Origin: Branchiostoma lanceolatum
Taxonomy: Eukaryota; Chordata; Leptocardii; Amphioxiformes; Branchiostomatidae
Length of the DNA: 64,000 nucleotides
Reading direction: 5' to 3'
NCBI RefSeq assembly: GCF_035083965.1
Contig: NC_089728.1
Span: 16,803,955 to 16,867,954, forward strand
Shown: one piece after another, positions 11,655 to 23,900 of the stretch
Numbering within the stretch: position 1 is the stretch's first letter
Layout: every line of letters starts with the position of its first letter
Program-made: the position numbers and the translations under genes
The notes under the pieces: generated by a model
Told to the model about the DNA's origin: nothing
Seen by the model: only the letters and a program-made list of their open reading frames with translations
The model's database searches: none

Positions 11655-11900
11655 ATGTCCCTGTAGCTCAACTGGTAGCTACCTCAAAGTTGAGGCTCCT
11701 GGTTCCAATTAGTTGGTAACTGGGAGACGCCTGTTCAAATCTTGGGCAGGACATCTCGGTTGGGGCTGCACACATCTTTTGGAAGGGACGTAAAATGTGG
11801 GTCCCGTTTTCAAGGAGGTGCTAGGGAAGGGCTAGCAACCCCTCCCTGTAAAAGAAATATACCCTGCTACAGAGAACAGCAAGATAAACAACAACAACAA
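11655..11900 (+). mobile_element. tRNA-derived SINE, 'TGTCCCT' type
   Basis: TGTCCCTGTAGCTCAACTGG (A box) and CCTGTTCAAATCTTGGGC (B box), then TCTCGGTTGGGGCT and GGGACGTAAAATGTGGGTCC. The tail is (AAC)n at 11885-11901. The same family as 23215-23415. Confidence 0.85.
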
Positions 11901-11999
11901 GAAATATAATTACAGCCACGTGAGGATAAGATTATACACAAGCAAGTTCATTGGTCTAACCACTTTACGTTCAACCAATCAGCGTGGCGTCTGTGTGAC

Positions 12000-14900
12000 G
12001 TCACGTAAAGACGCCCTATTGACCATGACTATGATAATTTACACACGGGAACTTTCACAGTGACACTTCTACCATCGCAGTGTCCCCGCGGCCGATGATT
12101 CAGAGTCCAGATGATTCTCACAAATATCCTCACATTCTCGCCCCCTTTGTGACCAGATGGCGATCGTTGATAACGCGGGAAAGTACGGAGTGTGAACGTC
12201 AAAACGAGGAGAGATTTGACTTTTATAAAATTGTTGGAAAGCCCCACTCCAGGGCGTTTTTATACGTAGGTATATGAGAAATAAAAACATGATGGAAAAC
12301 CATCGCATTTTCAAGATCGAGGTCTCTGCATTACAGAAATTCGATAGCAATATGTCTCTCTTCAACGAACATAACCGCCTTGTAGTCTGTATAAAGAATC
12401 ATATCGGCGTTACCTCCAAGACCGAACTTTCACGGTAAGTTCTCTGGCTGTCACGTATACGTTTTGCAATAACTTGTTGGTGATGTTTTGAGGACACCCT
12501 TGCCTTTTCCGTACAAATTTCAGTTTCAGGTTGTCGAAGGTCCTTGTCAGTTATGTGACAGGCTATCTGATTCTAAGCGTCCAACGTCAAAACTTGGTGA
12601 GGCGTTCTCTTTGAACAAGCTTATGTAATTCGAAGACATCTTACATATATAACTTGATAAGGCATACGCGTGCTTTTAAAATAAGGCTCCGGTGTATGCT
12701 ATAGATGTGCATATGCATTCAAGTTGAAAACAAAAGCAGTATTTGAAACCAAGATTATGTTTTATTCTCTCTGCAAAGCACACACCAGGAACGCATCATT
12801 GGTTTTATATCTACATGTCTACTTGTTTTTATACACATCGAGCGACACGGCTAAGAAGACGGAAGAAGACTTATGTCTGTCGAAAGCTCACAAGAAGGCT
12901 TCGCGATTAAATCTCTTCCCAGCGAAGGAAAGGGAAAATAAGGAGAACTGGTAAGATGTATGTATCTTCCATGGCGCACCTAGCTTGCCCCGCCACCTTA
13001 CCGCAAATCTGAGGGATAGAGCCACGGCTAACACCCGGGGCTAAATGTCCAGACTCCGCGGCAGCCACAGGCTAGGTTTACCGCAAACCGTCTAAACTCC
13101 TTTTCTTCTTCGGAAAGATCTTTTCTTAATGTAGCCCCCAGGGAAAAGACGCTGCGATTTTGGCGTGCCGCCATTTGAAGACATCCGCTCAACAAGAGAT
13201 AGGCCGGGTTGCGGAGACTGAAACATAATTTTTCGGTTACTGCGGAGAATTAAGTATTCAGATTTAGTCAGTTGTGGTAGATGGTAGAGAGAGCGGTGTG
13301 TATTTTGTGGAGATAGCTCCATAGTAAAGTGTACACTTAGCGTGGTATTATGTTGATGTTGTAAACAAACAATACGCAAGTTATCACTGAAACTATAAAA
13401 TGATACTGATATAACGTTGAATTTTACAGTTTTGATATTCTGTCTTGCAGTGGCCATATATTGATACACATATAACATAAACAGGATATAATTGTGTGTA
13501 GTTATTTACGTTCATAATACATGTACAACGTATGCCATAAAGATATGTCATTATTGGTAAGATATACTGTGTTTTAACGTTACAATTCAACCGTACGTCC
13601 AATGTGGTATGTCATGTCTATACAATCTACCTTCGATGAAAAGGAGTTATACAATTATCATATTTCACAGCGTGTTTTAAAAGAAGAAAAAAATGCTAGT
13701 TACACAACGGAATACTAAATGAGAGAAAACCATTTGATATATATCTAGAACAATCGATATAACACATTCTCATAGTAGTAAATTATCTGAAAATGGGACG
13801 AATTGAGTGACAGGGCCTGTTTCTAAAAACCAAGAGGCCTGAAAGAGAAGTGAAATGTGCGGAAATTCAAGCGAAACTATCTCCCTCGCTTCTGTTTGAA
13901 CCACAGCATGTACAAACGACCACATCAATCGTTCCTTGCCCTTTTTGATGTTACCACACGAATTTTTAAAGCTAGCCGGTCCCTGCGAGCTATGTAGACG
14001 CCTAGTTTTCCCCTGGTCCATCCTAGAATCTTATCTTTCCGTTATGATCTACGGCCCAACAGTATTGACAGACCTACAATAATGCTGATTTTATCCCGGC
14101 TTCTTGACAGGCGATTCAATTGATTGTGGCGCGAAACCCACGGTGGGCGATCTCACTTCCTAAATTGGAGGGGTGTGATTTTATTTTAGATTCCCCTTTG
14201 ATGCGGAAAGATTCCTCAGAAATTACGATACGAGACGTGATATCAGTACAGTGAAACTATAGAAGTATAATCAAAATCAAACTGTGGAGAGAGGGAGGGG
14301 GGCACTAATGTTTCAAATGCGAAAGTCGAATGTCGTCTGCAGCTGGCATGATACCCACAGTTACGGACATGTTTTTGGTCGTACGTACGAAGCTAGAAAT
14401 GTTTGCAAACTCTCCAAAACACATACACGTCACCATGAATAAATATGGGCTTCTAATAATCTGAAAAGATCATGTGCAGACGGATGGAGATATTCATTGG
14501 CAACTGTGATCAGCAACAACCGATTCCTTCAGGCTCTTTGATAATAGCTTTGGCGTCGGCTCGTTACTCCCGAGGGCATGTCTCTTGTACTTGAATTCAG
14601 GGGCGCTTAGCAGTCAACTTGTCTTTTCTGGGCGAAACGACAAAGGATTATGATACAAGACGACTAGGGCTATGCTCTTCTAACCGGTTTATTCAAGCCT
14701 TCCTATGATCTGTGTATGGAGATTTCTGTCACAAAGTGACGTTGCTCCCGTTCTAACTTTTCGTAAGCCTGTATGGTGTAACGTAAAGTCATACAGAGAT
14801 GGCATATATGAGTAGAACACAATTTTACACAAGGCTTATTTGATAACACCGATTTGCTGAGTAAAACAGCAATTTTCTGAGCCTTGCCTTAGCGTCATTG

Positions 14901-15059
14901 TCAAAATCTTTTTGATATAACGTTACATGAAATGATATATAGGATATGCTACATGTACGGAACACTAATATTGCCTGAAAGGCGAGCCCACAATTCAAAT
15001 GCTTAACGAAGCATGTTACAGTAGTCTACAGTGTAATTAGATGGTACTTTTTTCACTGC
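12000..15059. other. noncoding, no repeat family recognised
   Basis: Short open frames only (up to 128 aa at 13092-13478, minus) with no recognisable domains. A GACGTCACGT CRE-like site is at 11998. Nothing else is supported. Confidence 0.4.
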
Positions 15060-15443
15060 TATAATCTTTTGCGGGGCGAAAGTTGTTGTTGAAAGGGCGT
15101 GGTCGTCACGGGTTGCCATGGTAGCGGCCGTTGCCCCTGACCTGACGTAGCTGGACTCATCTTTAGATTTTTTGTCTTATCCGTCCTGTGTTTCCTGAAA
15201 CAGGATTTTTGTCCTGACGGGAGATGAGATATATCGGCACCGACTGGGCGCACACAGAGCGGCTTAGAAATGCGCGTCGCCCCCGGCCATAATATTGTAT
15301 TTCGCCCGCAGCCAAAATTCTTTCCGCTCTACCATTAGCAGCGGCTCAGCCCCGAAGTAAACGCGCACGAATTTTCGCCACAGCCACGTTGCAGGGTTTT
15401 TCAGCCGTTTCTTTGCAGAGTTTCCAGATTTCTTGGCGTCCAG
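15060..15443 (+). other. candidate noncoding first exon or CpG-richer promoter
   Basis: This stretch is richer in G, C and CpG than its surroundings. It ends at CAG|GTAAGTG (exon end 15443), a full-consensus splice donor on the plus strand. No convincing protein is encoded. The next plus-strand gene is the KCTD gene at 20994, with an acceptor-like site at 20974, so a noncoding first exon for it is plausible. No TATA box was identified. Confidence 0.35.
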
Positions 15444-15699
15444 GTAAGTGTTGTTCACTCAAGGACCACACTTGGGAACCGTTCTAGTCCGTAAGGTGTC
15501 GGGAAACGGTCGAAAATCGTCTCGGTTCCCTCGCATTTCTGTCGTGTTTCCCGGGCTCTGGGTCTATGCCTCCGGGGTACGATTCTGCATACTGCCTGGC
15601 GCAGAACGGTTTTGCCTCTGCGATCTTGGGCCCAGCTGTTTTCAAAACATGTTTTCCTGGGCTACTTCACCGCAAAGTTAGCGAAAATCGTACACGTTA

Positions 15700-18600
15700 G
15701 AATCTAGTGATTGCTGGGTACAGTTATGGTAGTGGTTAGAGAGAAGGGAAGACCGCTAAGTCGGCATTGTCTTACCTGTGTGTGTGCGCCAAAGTCAAAG
15801 GGTTTGCGGTATATGTTTTAGCGAACAGGTCAACCGGATACGCCCTGTGAGTGCGTTTATCAAAGTCGACAACTTCCGCACACAAATTTGTGTACCGTTG
15901 CCTTGCTAGAGATTTTAGGCTCGAGGTTCAAACGCTTCTCTCTTTCTCCTTTTTTTTCCTGAATGGTTTCTCCTGCTTCGTGAGTTACGGTTTCCCATTC
16001 TCCCTATAGATAATCACAGCCTGGGGTTGCTTTCCCCAACTGATCTTGAATACAGACATCTGTTATTTATTCAGAGAGATGGCCTCGGGCGACCAATTTT
16101 CTTTTAGCCCTGACAGGCCTAATGCCTTATACCAAATCAAACTACTGGGGCAAATCGCGGGGACCGTCGGGCTAACGCTAGTGTGCCGCGCCACGAAATT
16201 GAGTTCTAAGCGTCGCTAGGACGGTGTCCGCGGGCAGAATTTAATACCCCGGTCGCTTTCTACTTGAAATTAGCGTCGGGGACCAAACAGAGATGAGCAA
16301 GGAGTTAAATCTTCTGAAATCTGCGTTGGCGTACATTCATCTCGGTGCACAGACGACTTGACTACCGTGTGCAGCCGGCAGGGGCAGTCACCTTTAGGCA
16401 ATACTGGGGCGAAACCTCATAAGATGTTGTTTTCCTCCAAAGGTCGGATGCCTTGAGGCGGGGTTGCCCCTACTGGCGCGAGCTGTGCGTTAAAAGTCTG
16501 GAGAGCTCCTACGACGGCGGCTGCCATTGGCTCGGGCGGGTAGGAATATCCTTGGGAGAGGCTTGCGGCCGTGGCAGTTGCCAGGCCGCCGTAATTCGAT
16601 TTAGTGGGAATGGCGGGGCTCGAAGGCAGCGAGCGCGCCATGTCCGCCGGGTGGGTTACGCAGGGCGCAGCAAGGAGAGAAGAGATAAAGGTTCGGAGAC
16701 GAATCATTACAGCAGGAACCGGTAACCTTTGCTTGGGTTGGCCCGCCAAATTGTGCAACCCAAGTTTTCAGTCGCCACTTTTGAAGACGGCGGCTGAGCT
16801 GTGACTCGAGGGCTTGTATGGGGGTTTGTCATCAGATGATCTCTTAATAGCATGATAGAAATTCAGATGTGGCACTCGGCGTGGTAGCAAGGTTACGCCA
16901 CCGCACAGCAAGGGACTTTCTATTGTGTACCACCGGGGAACGGACAAAAGACGGGGACACGGCATGCGTAGTTGGACAGAGTTCCTCATAGAGGAAAACC
17001 GCCTCGCCACAAATTGTCAATTTTAGTGGCAGTCCTTTAACGTGATGCTTCACTAGTCGTTCATATTCGAGACGGGAAAGATCGTTAACCTTCTCCCTGC
17101 TGCCTAACTCTGTAACCAATAGGAAATCGGGTGCCAAGCGTCTATTTCAGAGTGTAAAGGATTTTTAAAAAAGTCCATGTGAAACAACAAAAGACGTCTT
17201 GCTTTATCAGTGAGTTATCATTGATTGCATCAATACGAGAAATTATGAAATGGTAGATTTGATAAAATTAGTCTACAAAAAATATACACATTTTAGTTGT
17301 CTATAAAAGTTAAAACTTGGCCGTATCATCTTTAAAACACGTATACATAACGGCCATATCCGGAAACGATATCTAGTTACATTGCCCCGTGAATCATACA
17401 CGCACCAGTCAAAAGTACTCCACCGCAGAGAGTTACGCTAGACTAGCAAACTTTATACCATCCACTACCGCCTAGGGGGTAGGGCACTGCGGGCTGCGCA
17501 TACGTACCTATCCTGGACTACGGGATGATATTACGGCATGTCTGTCTCGCTGTTGACGGCGTCACTGAAACGGTGAAGTCCCTATTGATGGATGACGTTT
17601 TGATGCTCGGAGATATGAAAGATGAAATAAACCGAGGGGAAAGAAATCTGGCTAGTGTAGACAGTCGTCTTTAAGGTGTTGTGTGTGCGCGGGGGTTGAG
17701 GAGTCGTTCCATTGCTTAGAAACAGGTGGGCAGACGTTTTTTTTGTGGTGTAGTTGTTCTTTTCAAGTATGGAAATTGTGAAATAGGATTTTATATGTTC
17801 TTAGCGTGTTTATAAACATTTTGTCGGTGATTTTGGCGTGCATGGTTGTATAGGATGTCATATCGGTTTGCAGTGCGAGCTTGTATGCCAAACGCAAGTC
17901 AATGACAGTCGATCGTCAAAAGTAGCTATTTTTGTAGCGATTGTGCTTTAGATAGAGCCTGATAATCTATAGGTGAGTCATTTCAGCAAATATTGCACTG
18001 TAGTTTTTATCTATGGTATCTTTTTTGTCGAAACCTACTGGTATATCACATGTTGATTTAGATGAAAACACTCCTCTCTAAAAGAGTGTTCCATCATTTG
18101 CGAATTTTTTTTTGTCGTGTACGGTTTTCAGCGAAGCCATGACAGATTAGACCGTTGACAAGAATCTCTAACGATATTTACCGTGAGAAGACAGCTGAAT
18201 TTTCCACGACAAATCCACGAATATCTTAAGAATGTCTTGAACTTGTCTTGCGACATACATGGCAGGGTCCTTATTGAATAGCCAAATGGGTATGCTAACG
18301 TAGCCAAGTTGTGTCTTATTGCAGTTTGTTCGTTTGTTTATTTGTTTGTTTGTTTGTTAACAAGATACCCGAAGATGCTCTGAATAGATTACAATGCTTT
18401 TTGCTTCAGGTGGGCTTTGTGTCAAAAACAAGTAGGGTTTTCGGGTACTAGTGTTGTTTTCTTGTGTTACCTGTGCTTGTCTGGACGTGGTGACCAGTTC
18501 TTGGTTCCACTAGCGTCTCTGAAACTTCACTGTGGTTGTCCCACCATTTATATTGTGAACATGAAACATCGTATGTGACATATGAATTTCGATGGCTTTG

Positions 18601-19884
18601 TTATGAGGGTAGTGCTTGTAGAAAGAGTCGGTTTATTTTTGTTGCAATTGATTTTGATTTCGATCATATTCAATGTGAGCGTGCGTTAAGGCTGTAGGGC
18701 TATAGTCCACCTCTGCCCTCCCTCCCACGATAAATGTATGGTAATGTATCAGAAAAAGAGCAAACTTGCTAAGAATGTTGATTATCATAATAAGTGATCA
18801 TAATTCACCAATCTCACAGTTACTGTACTAATACCTCATACAAAACATCGACATAAATGTAGTACAGAGTTACAGAGGTCAGTGCCCCCTCCCTCTGCCC
18901 CCCTCCCCAATTTTCATAATCTCTTGACTCAGATTTTGAACTCTGAGGCCCTCAACTCGATTAAGACATCCCGAGGCGTTCGGCAGACATATAAGAACCG
19001 TTTCTTTTGATCTAAATCACACGCTTTACATGGCCAATTATTTTAATCATCGCCACTTAGGATCAAAGATAGTTCAAGCTGCGTCTTAGGTTTTCCCGGT
19101 CTGAGCCGATATTAATGTCGGACAAATTGATGTCTGGTTTAAAAGAAAGGTTGCTTTCAGTGTCAAATATGGGAATGAGTCAGCATAGACATGAATATAA
19201 ACATGGCATTATCCTTCCGACCGCCTTGGTGGCAACATGTACAAACCCGGTGTAACAGACCGGAATATACCCTTGGTCTGGTTAAACCCCGACAGTGTAC
19301 ACTATGGCTAAGGGTACATTCTGGCTTGTAACACATACACGTTCCAAAACTGCAGCAACCAAGCAGAAGTAAGTTTGCTATTCAAACTGAATATCATAAT
19401 GGGACACGTAGGCTAGATTGAATTGTCTTTTCTCATATATTTCAGCACACATTATTAGATATGGGCAAAACGTCATACTGCGTCCGTACCCAAATCATAC
19501 ACATTCCGACTTTAAAGACCGGACTTACGTCATAATTACAAGGCTGCCCGTAGACTCCTGTATAAAGAGGATAATTGGTGAACTATTGTATCACTCAAAA
19601 CAGCGGAACCTGTTATCTGTTAAGACAGTGCCAGACAAATAGGACAAACAAGGCGGGTTTTATGTGTCATGTCTTAATCGGATTTTTATCAGAAGCTCAC
19701 TTAAGGTTTAAGAAGACGTCTCAATGTCTAGGGAACTGTTCTCTGAGTATCAGGAATCTAAACAAGGTGATTGGGTGGCAGACTTCATCCCCTTACCCAT
19801 ACTGCCCTTGGACCCCTCCAGTTTCACAGACATAACTATATCAGCACTGCCTTTCGTATATTCAAGGAGTTTATTGGGAATCAC
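15700..19884. other. noncoding region upstream of the KCTD gene
   Basis: 16400-16760 is GC-richer and open in several frames, but no domain is seen. A TTTG run is at 18330-18358. If the donor at 15443 is used, this is part of a 5.5-kb 5' UTR intron. Confidence 0.35.
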
Positions 19885-20265
19885 AGATCCAGAGGGTGGA
19901 GGTTCGAACCCCAGAACACAGTGGAAAGGTTGCATTAGTCCTTTCGAATGGTGACGTAAAAATGGTGGCTATGGGGGTAGCTTCATGCATGGACTCAAAC
20001 CTCTGCTCATAACATAACCCAACACTTTTATCGAGAAGAGTAGGGGTGACCTACAGGTCCAAACCCCATTCAGGCGCAGTGTAAGGGGTTGCATTTGTTC
20101 TTTCGGATGGAGACGTAAAGCCGGTGGCTATGGGGATAGCTTCAGGCGTTAGACTTTGGCGTCAAACCTCTGCACGTAAAATGACCCAACACACTTGTCG
20201 AGAAGAGTAAGTATGACCAGTCTGCTTGGCTGAAAAATGGAGCTGTGACACGACGAGCTATCGAC
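19885..20265 (+). mobile_element. two tandem SINE bodies
   Basis: GGAGGTTCGAACCCCAGAAC (B-box-like) then TCGAATGGTGACGTAAAAAT, ATCGAGAAGAGTAGGGGTGA; a second body follows from about 20055 (GGATGGAGACGTAAAGCCGG, GTCGAGAAGAGTAAGTATGA). Confidence 0.6.
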
Positions 20266-20324
20266 AAAACGCCACGCTTTGCCTCAGTCCGATGACAACT
20301 AAACTAACCTTGTTATTTGTGTTT

Positions 20325-20935
20325 GTTTGTATTGCACATCCGGTAAATCCGCCTCATCACGTAACACACCAGGTTTTTTAAAATTTTTTATTTACCATGT
20401 GACACGTCGCTTATCTGTAGTGACTCATGAGGCAGAGACCGTAGATGCTGCTATAACCTTGTATTCTAGTCTTGGGTTAGTAGTGTACATTGCCGTGTGC
20501 TCAGTCCCGAGTCCATGTGGGAAGAGATCGTATTACTTCAAACTGTCTTTCTTGGGGCACTCCTTATTCGATATTCATGGTGGGCTATTCTAAGTCACAT
20601 AAGTGCTGAAGGTTTGTACTGAAGAGTACAAGCTATATAGCCAGACAGATTTATTTGATCTACCGACACCGAGAAGGACCCCTACTCTTTTCGATAAGTC
20701 TGGTGGGTTCTTTTACGTGCTCGATGGGGCACTCCTCAATCACCGGACTTCCAGTTAACTTCCGAGGGACGTCCCTAACCGAAGCTAGGTACTATTTTTA
20801 CCTGAGTGTAGGGAGGAAATGTGTTTTTCTCAAGAGCACAACACGGCAAGTCAGAGGACCCAGGATTCGAACCCAGGAGCGCCATGTTCTGGGCCAAACA
20901 CCCTACCATTACGCACCATTATTCGGCGACACCGC
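20325..20935 (-). mobile_element. long-form SINE split by a nested insert, just upstream of KCTD exon 1
   Basis: 20325-20378 and 20608-20935 together match the SINE at 11030-11420 (CATCCGGTAAATCCGCCTCA; GGTTTGTACTGAAGAGTACA; minus-strand B box CTGGGTTCGAATCCTG). About 230 bp at 20379-20607 interrupts it. The SINE head ends about 60 bp before the KCTD start codon. Confidence 0.65.
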
Positions 20936-20974
20936 GACCTTGACTGACTACAAATGTTTGTATACCACCTTCAG

Positions 20975-20993
20975 GTCCGTATTAGTCGTCGCC
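20975..20993 (+). promoter_or_regulatory. possible 5' UTR of the KCTD gene after an acceptor
   Basis: The bases CCACCTTCAG end at 20974, 19 bases before the KCTD start codon, and look like a moderate splice acceptor. This would let a noncoding upstream exon, such as one ending at 15443, join here. The pyrimidine tract is weak, so this is a suggestion only. Confidence 0.3.
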
Positions 20994-23900
20994 ATGGAGA
21001 CCAACGGGGTTCAGGTGGTAATGTCGGGGATCCCCAGGGTGGCGTCCCCGTGTCGGGAGAAGGCGCCCGTGCACATCGACGTGGGCGGGCACATCTACAC
21101 ATCCTCCCTCTCCACACTCGCCAAGGTACGATCACTCACACCTCCTCCGTCCCTCCAAACTCGCCAAGGTACAACCACTTACACCTCCTCCCTCCCTCTC
21201 CACACTCGCCAAGGTACGATAACTTACACATCCTCCTTCTCCACACCCGCCAAGGTACAACCACTTACACCTAGGCCTCCGCCCTCTCCACACTCGCCAA
21301 GGTACAACCACTTACACCTCCTCCCTCTCCACACTCGCTAAGGTATGACCACTTACACATCCTCCTCCCCACACTCATCAAGGTACAACAACTAACACCT
21401 CCAGCCTCTCCACACTCGCCAAGGTACAACAACTATAGCACCTCCTCCTCTCTCCACACTCGCCAAGGTACAACCACTTACACATCCCCATTTCTCCACA
21501 CTCGCAAAGGTACAACCACTTACACCTCCTCGCTCTCCACACTCACCAAGGTACAACCACTTACACCTCCTCCCTCTCCACACTCACCAAGGTACAACCA
21601 TCTAAACCTCCTCTCTCCGAAATCCCCAAGGTACAACCACTTACACATCCCTCCTCTCCACACTCGCCAAGGTACGATAACTTACACCTCCTCCCTCTCT
21701 CTCCACACTCACCAAGGTACAACCACCTACACCTCCTCCCTCTCTCTCCACACTCACCAAGGTACAACAACTATAGCACCTCCCCCTCTCCACACTCGCC
21801 AAGGTACAACCACTTACACCTCTTCCCTCTCTCCACACTCGCCAAGGTACAACCACTTACACCTCTTCCCTCTCTCCACACTCGCCAAGGTACAACCACT
21901 TACACCTCTTCCCTCTCTCCACACTCGCCAAGGTACAACCACTTACACCTCTTCCCTCCCTCACCACACTCGCCAAGGTACAACCAGATTTATATATTGC
22001 AAGAACGAATATGTTAGTCTTTTGAATAGAAATAACGAGAGAGATACATGTATAAAGAATAAAAGATAAGAAGAAAGAGAAAGACCATAACGGAAAAAAG
22101 CAAGAAATTAAATAACCAAAGCAAGGAAGAATGCAAGAAAGGAAGAAAGGAGGCTAGAGAAACATATAATAATGCTCCAAACATTGTCCTTCCGTCTCAA
22201 TGTCAGTGCTGGCTACATACATGTACGTAGGCTGTTTCTGTTCCAACTTTTACTTCAGTTCCAACCGTCTCTGAAGTTAACATGTGTGCATATTTCAGTA
22301 TCCGGAGTCCCGGCTGGCACGGCTGTTTAACGGCAGCGAGCCTATCGTGTTGGACAGTCTGAAACAGCACTACTTCATCGACCGGGACGGCGAGATGTTC
22401 GGCTTCATCCTCAACTACCTCCGCACGGGCAAACTCCTTCTGCCGGACGACTTCGGCACGTTCGACAACCTTTATGAGGTATAGAAAAATCTTTATCTAT
22501 TGAAAAATTTTTACACGTTATTAATTCCGTACATGTACACAGATTTAGACCAGTACTCTGGTCCTTCCCAAGTTGGTTTGACCCGAAGCCTACGTCACTT
22601 GACCTGAGCGGAAGTGTGACGTCAGCAACAGCTCAAAGGTGCCCGGAAGTCGGTGTCGGCCCCCGTCTCTGTTGAGGGATAGTCGATAGGCTCTTATGTA
22701 GATCGCCTCTTTCACTCGTCTTAGAAAATAATTATTTTCTCCATCTATATAATTAAGGACATGCCCAAAGCCATGATATAAAATCCATCTATCTCTTCTT
22801 GTGTTATCCTCTTTCGTAGTCTCCAACAAAAACGCCCCTGCAGTTTCCGAGAAAACTGTTAGGGGGCCCAAACCGACACCACTTTTTCAATAGTCCAAAA
22901 GCTATATTCCACCAAAACATTGTGACCACAGAAGGTTAACAACACGGGATACAAAACACAGAAGTTCTGCTGCAGCACTGTTCAAAGCCACTAGGGGACC
23001 ATGATCGACATTTTGCTTTGTTTTACTGATGATACCCACATAACGTACCAGACGTCGTAAAGATCCATCTTCAACCTTTTCAGTTATGCTATTCTCCTAC
23101 TGATATTCCAGGTAGTTGAATTCGTTCGCTCGCTCAGACCCTTGGCACATAAGGTAGCGGGTCTTCTTGCTGCACCAGTAGCGGGGTATATTTCTTACAG
23201 TGAGAGATTGCTAGCCATTCCCCTTTATGTTTAACGTGCTAGAGGCACCTTCTCGAACACGGGACCCCCATTTTACGTCCCTTCTGAAAGGCCAGTGTAG
23301 CCCCAACCGAGATGCCCTTACCCGGGATTGAACTGGGGTCCCCCAGTTATCAACTATTTGGAACCAGGAGCTCAATTGTGAGGCTTGTACCAGTTGAGCT
23401 AGAGGGACATCCCTGGTAGTTGAATACACAGAAGGAGAAGACGAACTTTATTGCGCGACAATTGTAACTGGTACAATGCTTGGCAACTAACACGCATACA
23501 AGAACAATGATTCAGCCAATCAAACCGTCATAACCTCCCTCAGACCTAAACTTCAAAGCGTTTGACATCCGCACAGTGACAGTATAATGGTGTGCTAGCT
23601 AATGAGTATGCGTGCCGTGATTTCCGGGACGTGTACAGACGTATGGACAAGAAGTCAGCCAGGCTGTACCCCAGAGTGCGCAGGCTGTCTGGAAAAGAAG
23701 GCTTGATCAATATTCCGCGACGTCTTGTCGATAGCTCTTTGCGTAGAATGATTTCTGGCACTCTTGTTATTGAGGTCTTTCAGATCCATCAGAATGCGCA
23801 GTACAATTGAGACATTTTCTTTTTTTACCATCTCTTAAGCTTTGTTTTTCAACCTTTATTTCATGGCAAAATAATTAATACAGGTTGAATGGACCTTAAT

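Noticed and set aside
11655-11760. Functional tRNA gene
   Set aside because: A and B boxes are present, but no proper cloverleaf is seen and the sequence continues into a SINE body with an AAC tail; the same holds for the copies at 0.9, 6.5, 11.4, 20.9, 23.4, 30.2 and 44.8 kb.
16417-16758. A 113-aa minus-strand frame rich in Ala and Pro
   Set aside because: No domain, no splice partner found, and the opposite strand is equally open, as expected in GC-richer sequence.
20655-21341. A 228-aa open frame across KCTD exon 1
   Set aside because: Its first part is SINE sequence and its last part is minisatellite beyond the splice donor; only METNGVQ...LAK is supported.
21392-21856. Minus-strand proteins with CGERG repeats
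   Set aside because: Antisense translation of the intron 1 minisatellite.
21085-21985. CRISPR-like array of short repeats
   Set aside because: There are no unique spacers, the units are contiguous, and the locus is a eukaryotic exon-intron junction.
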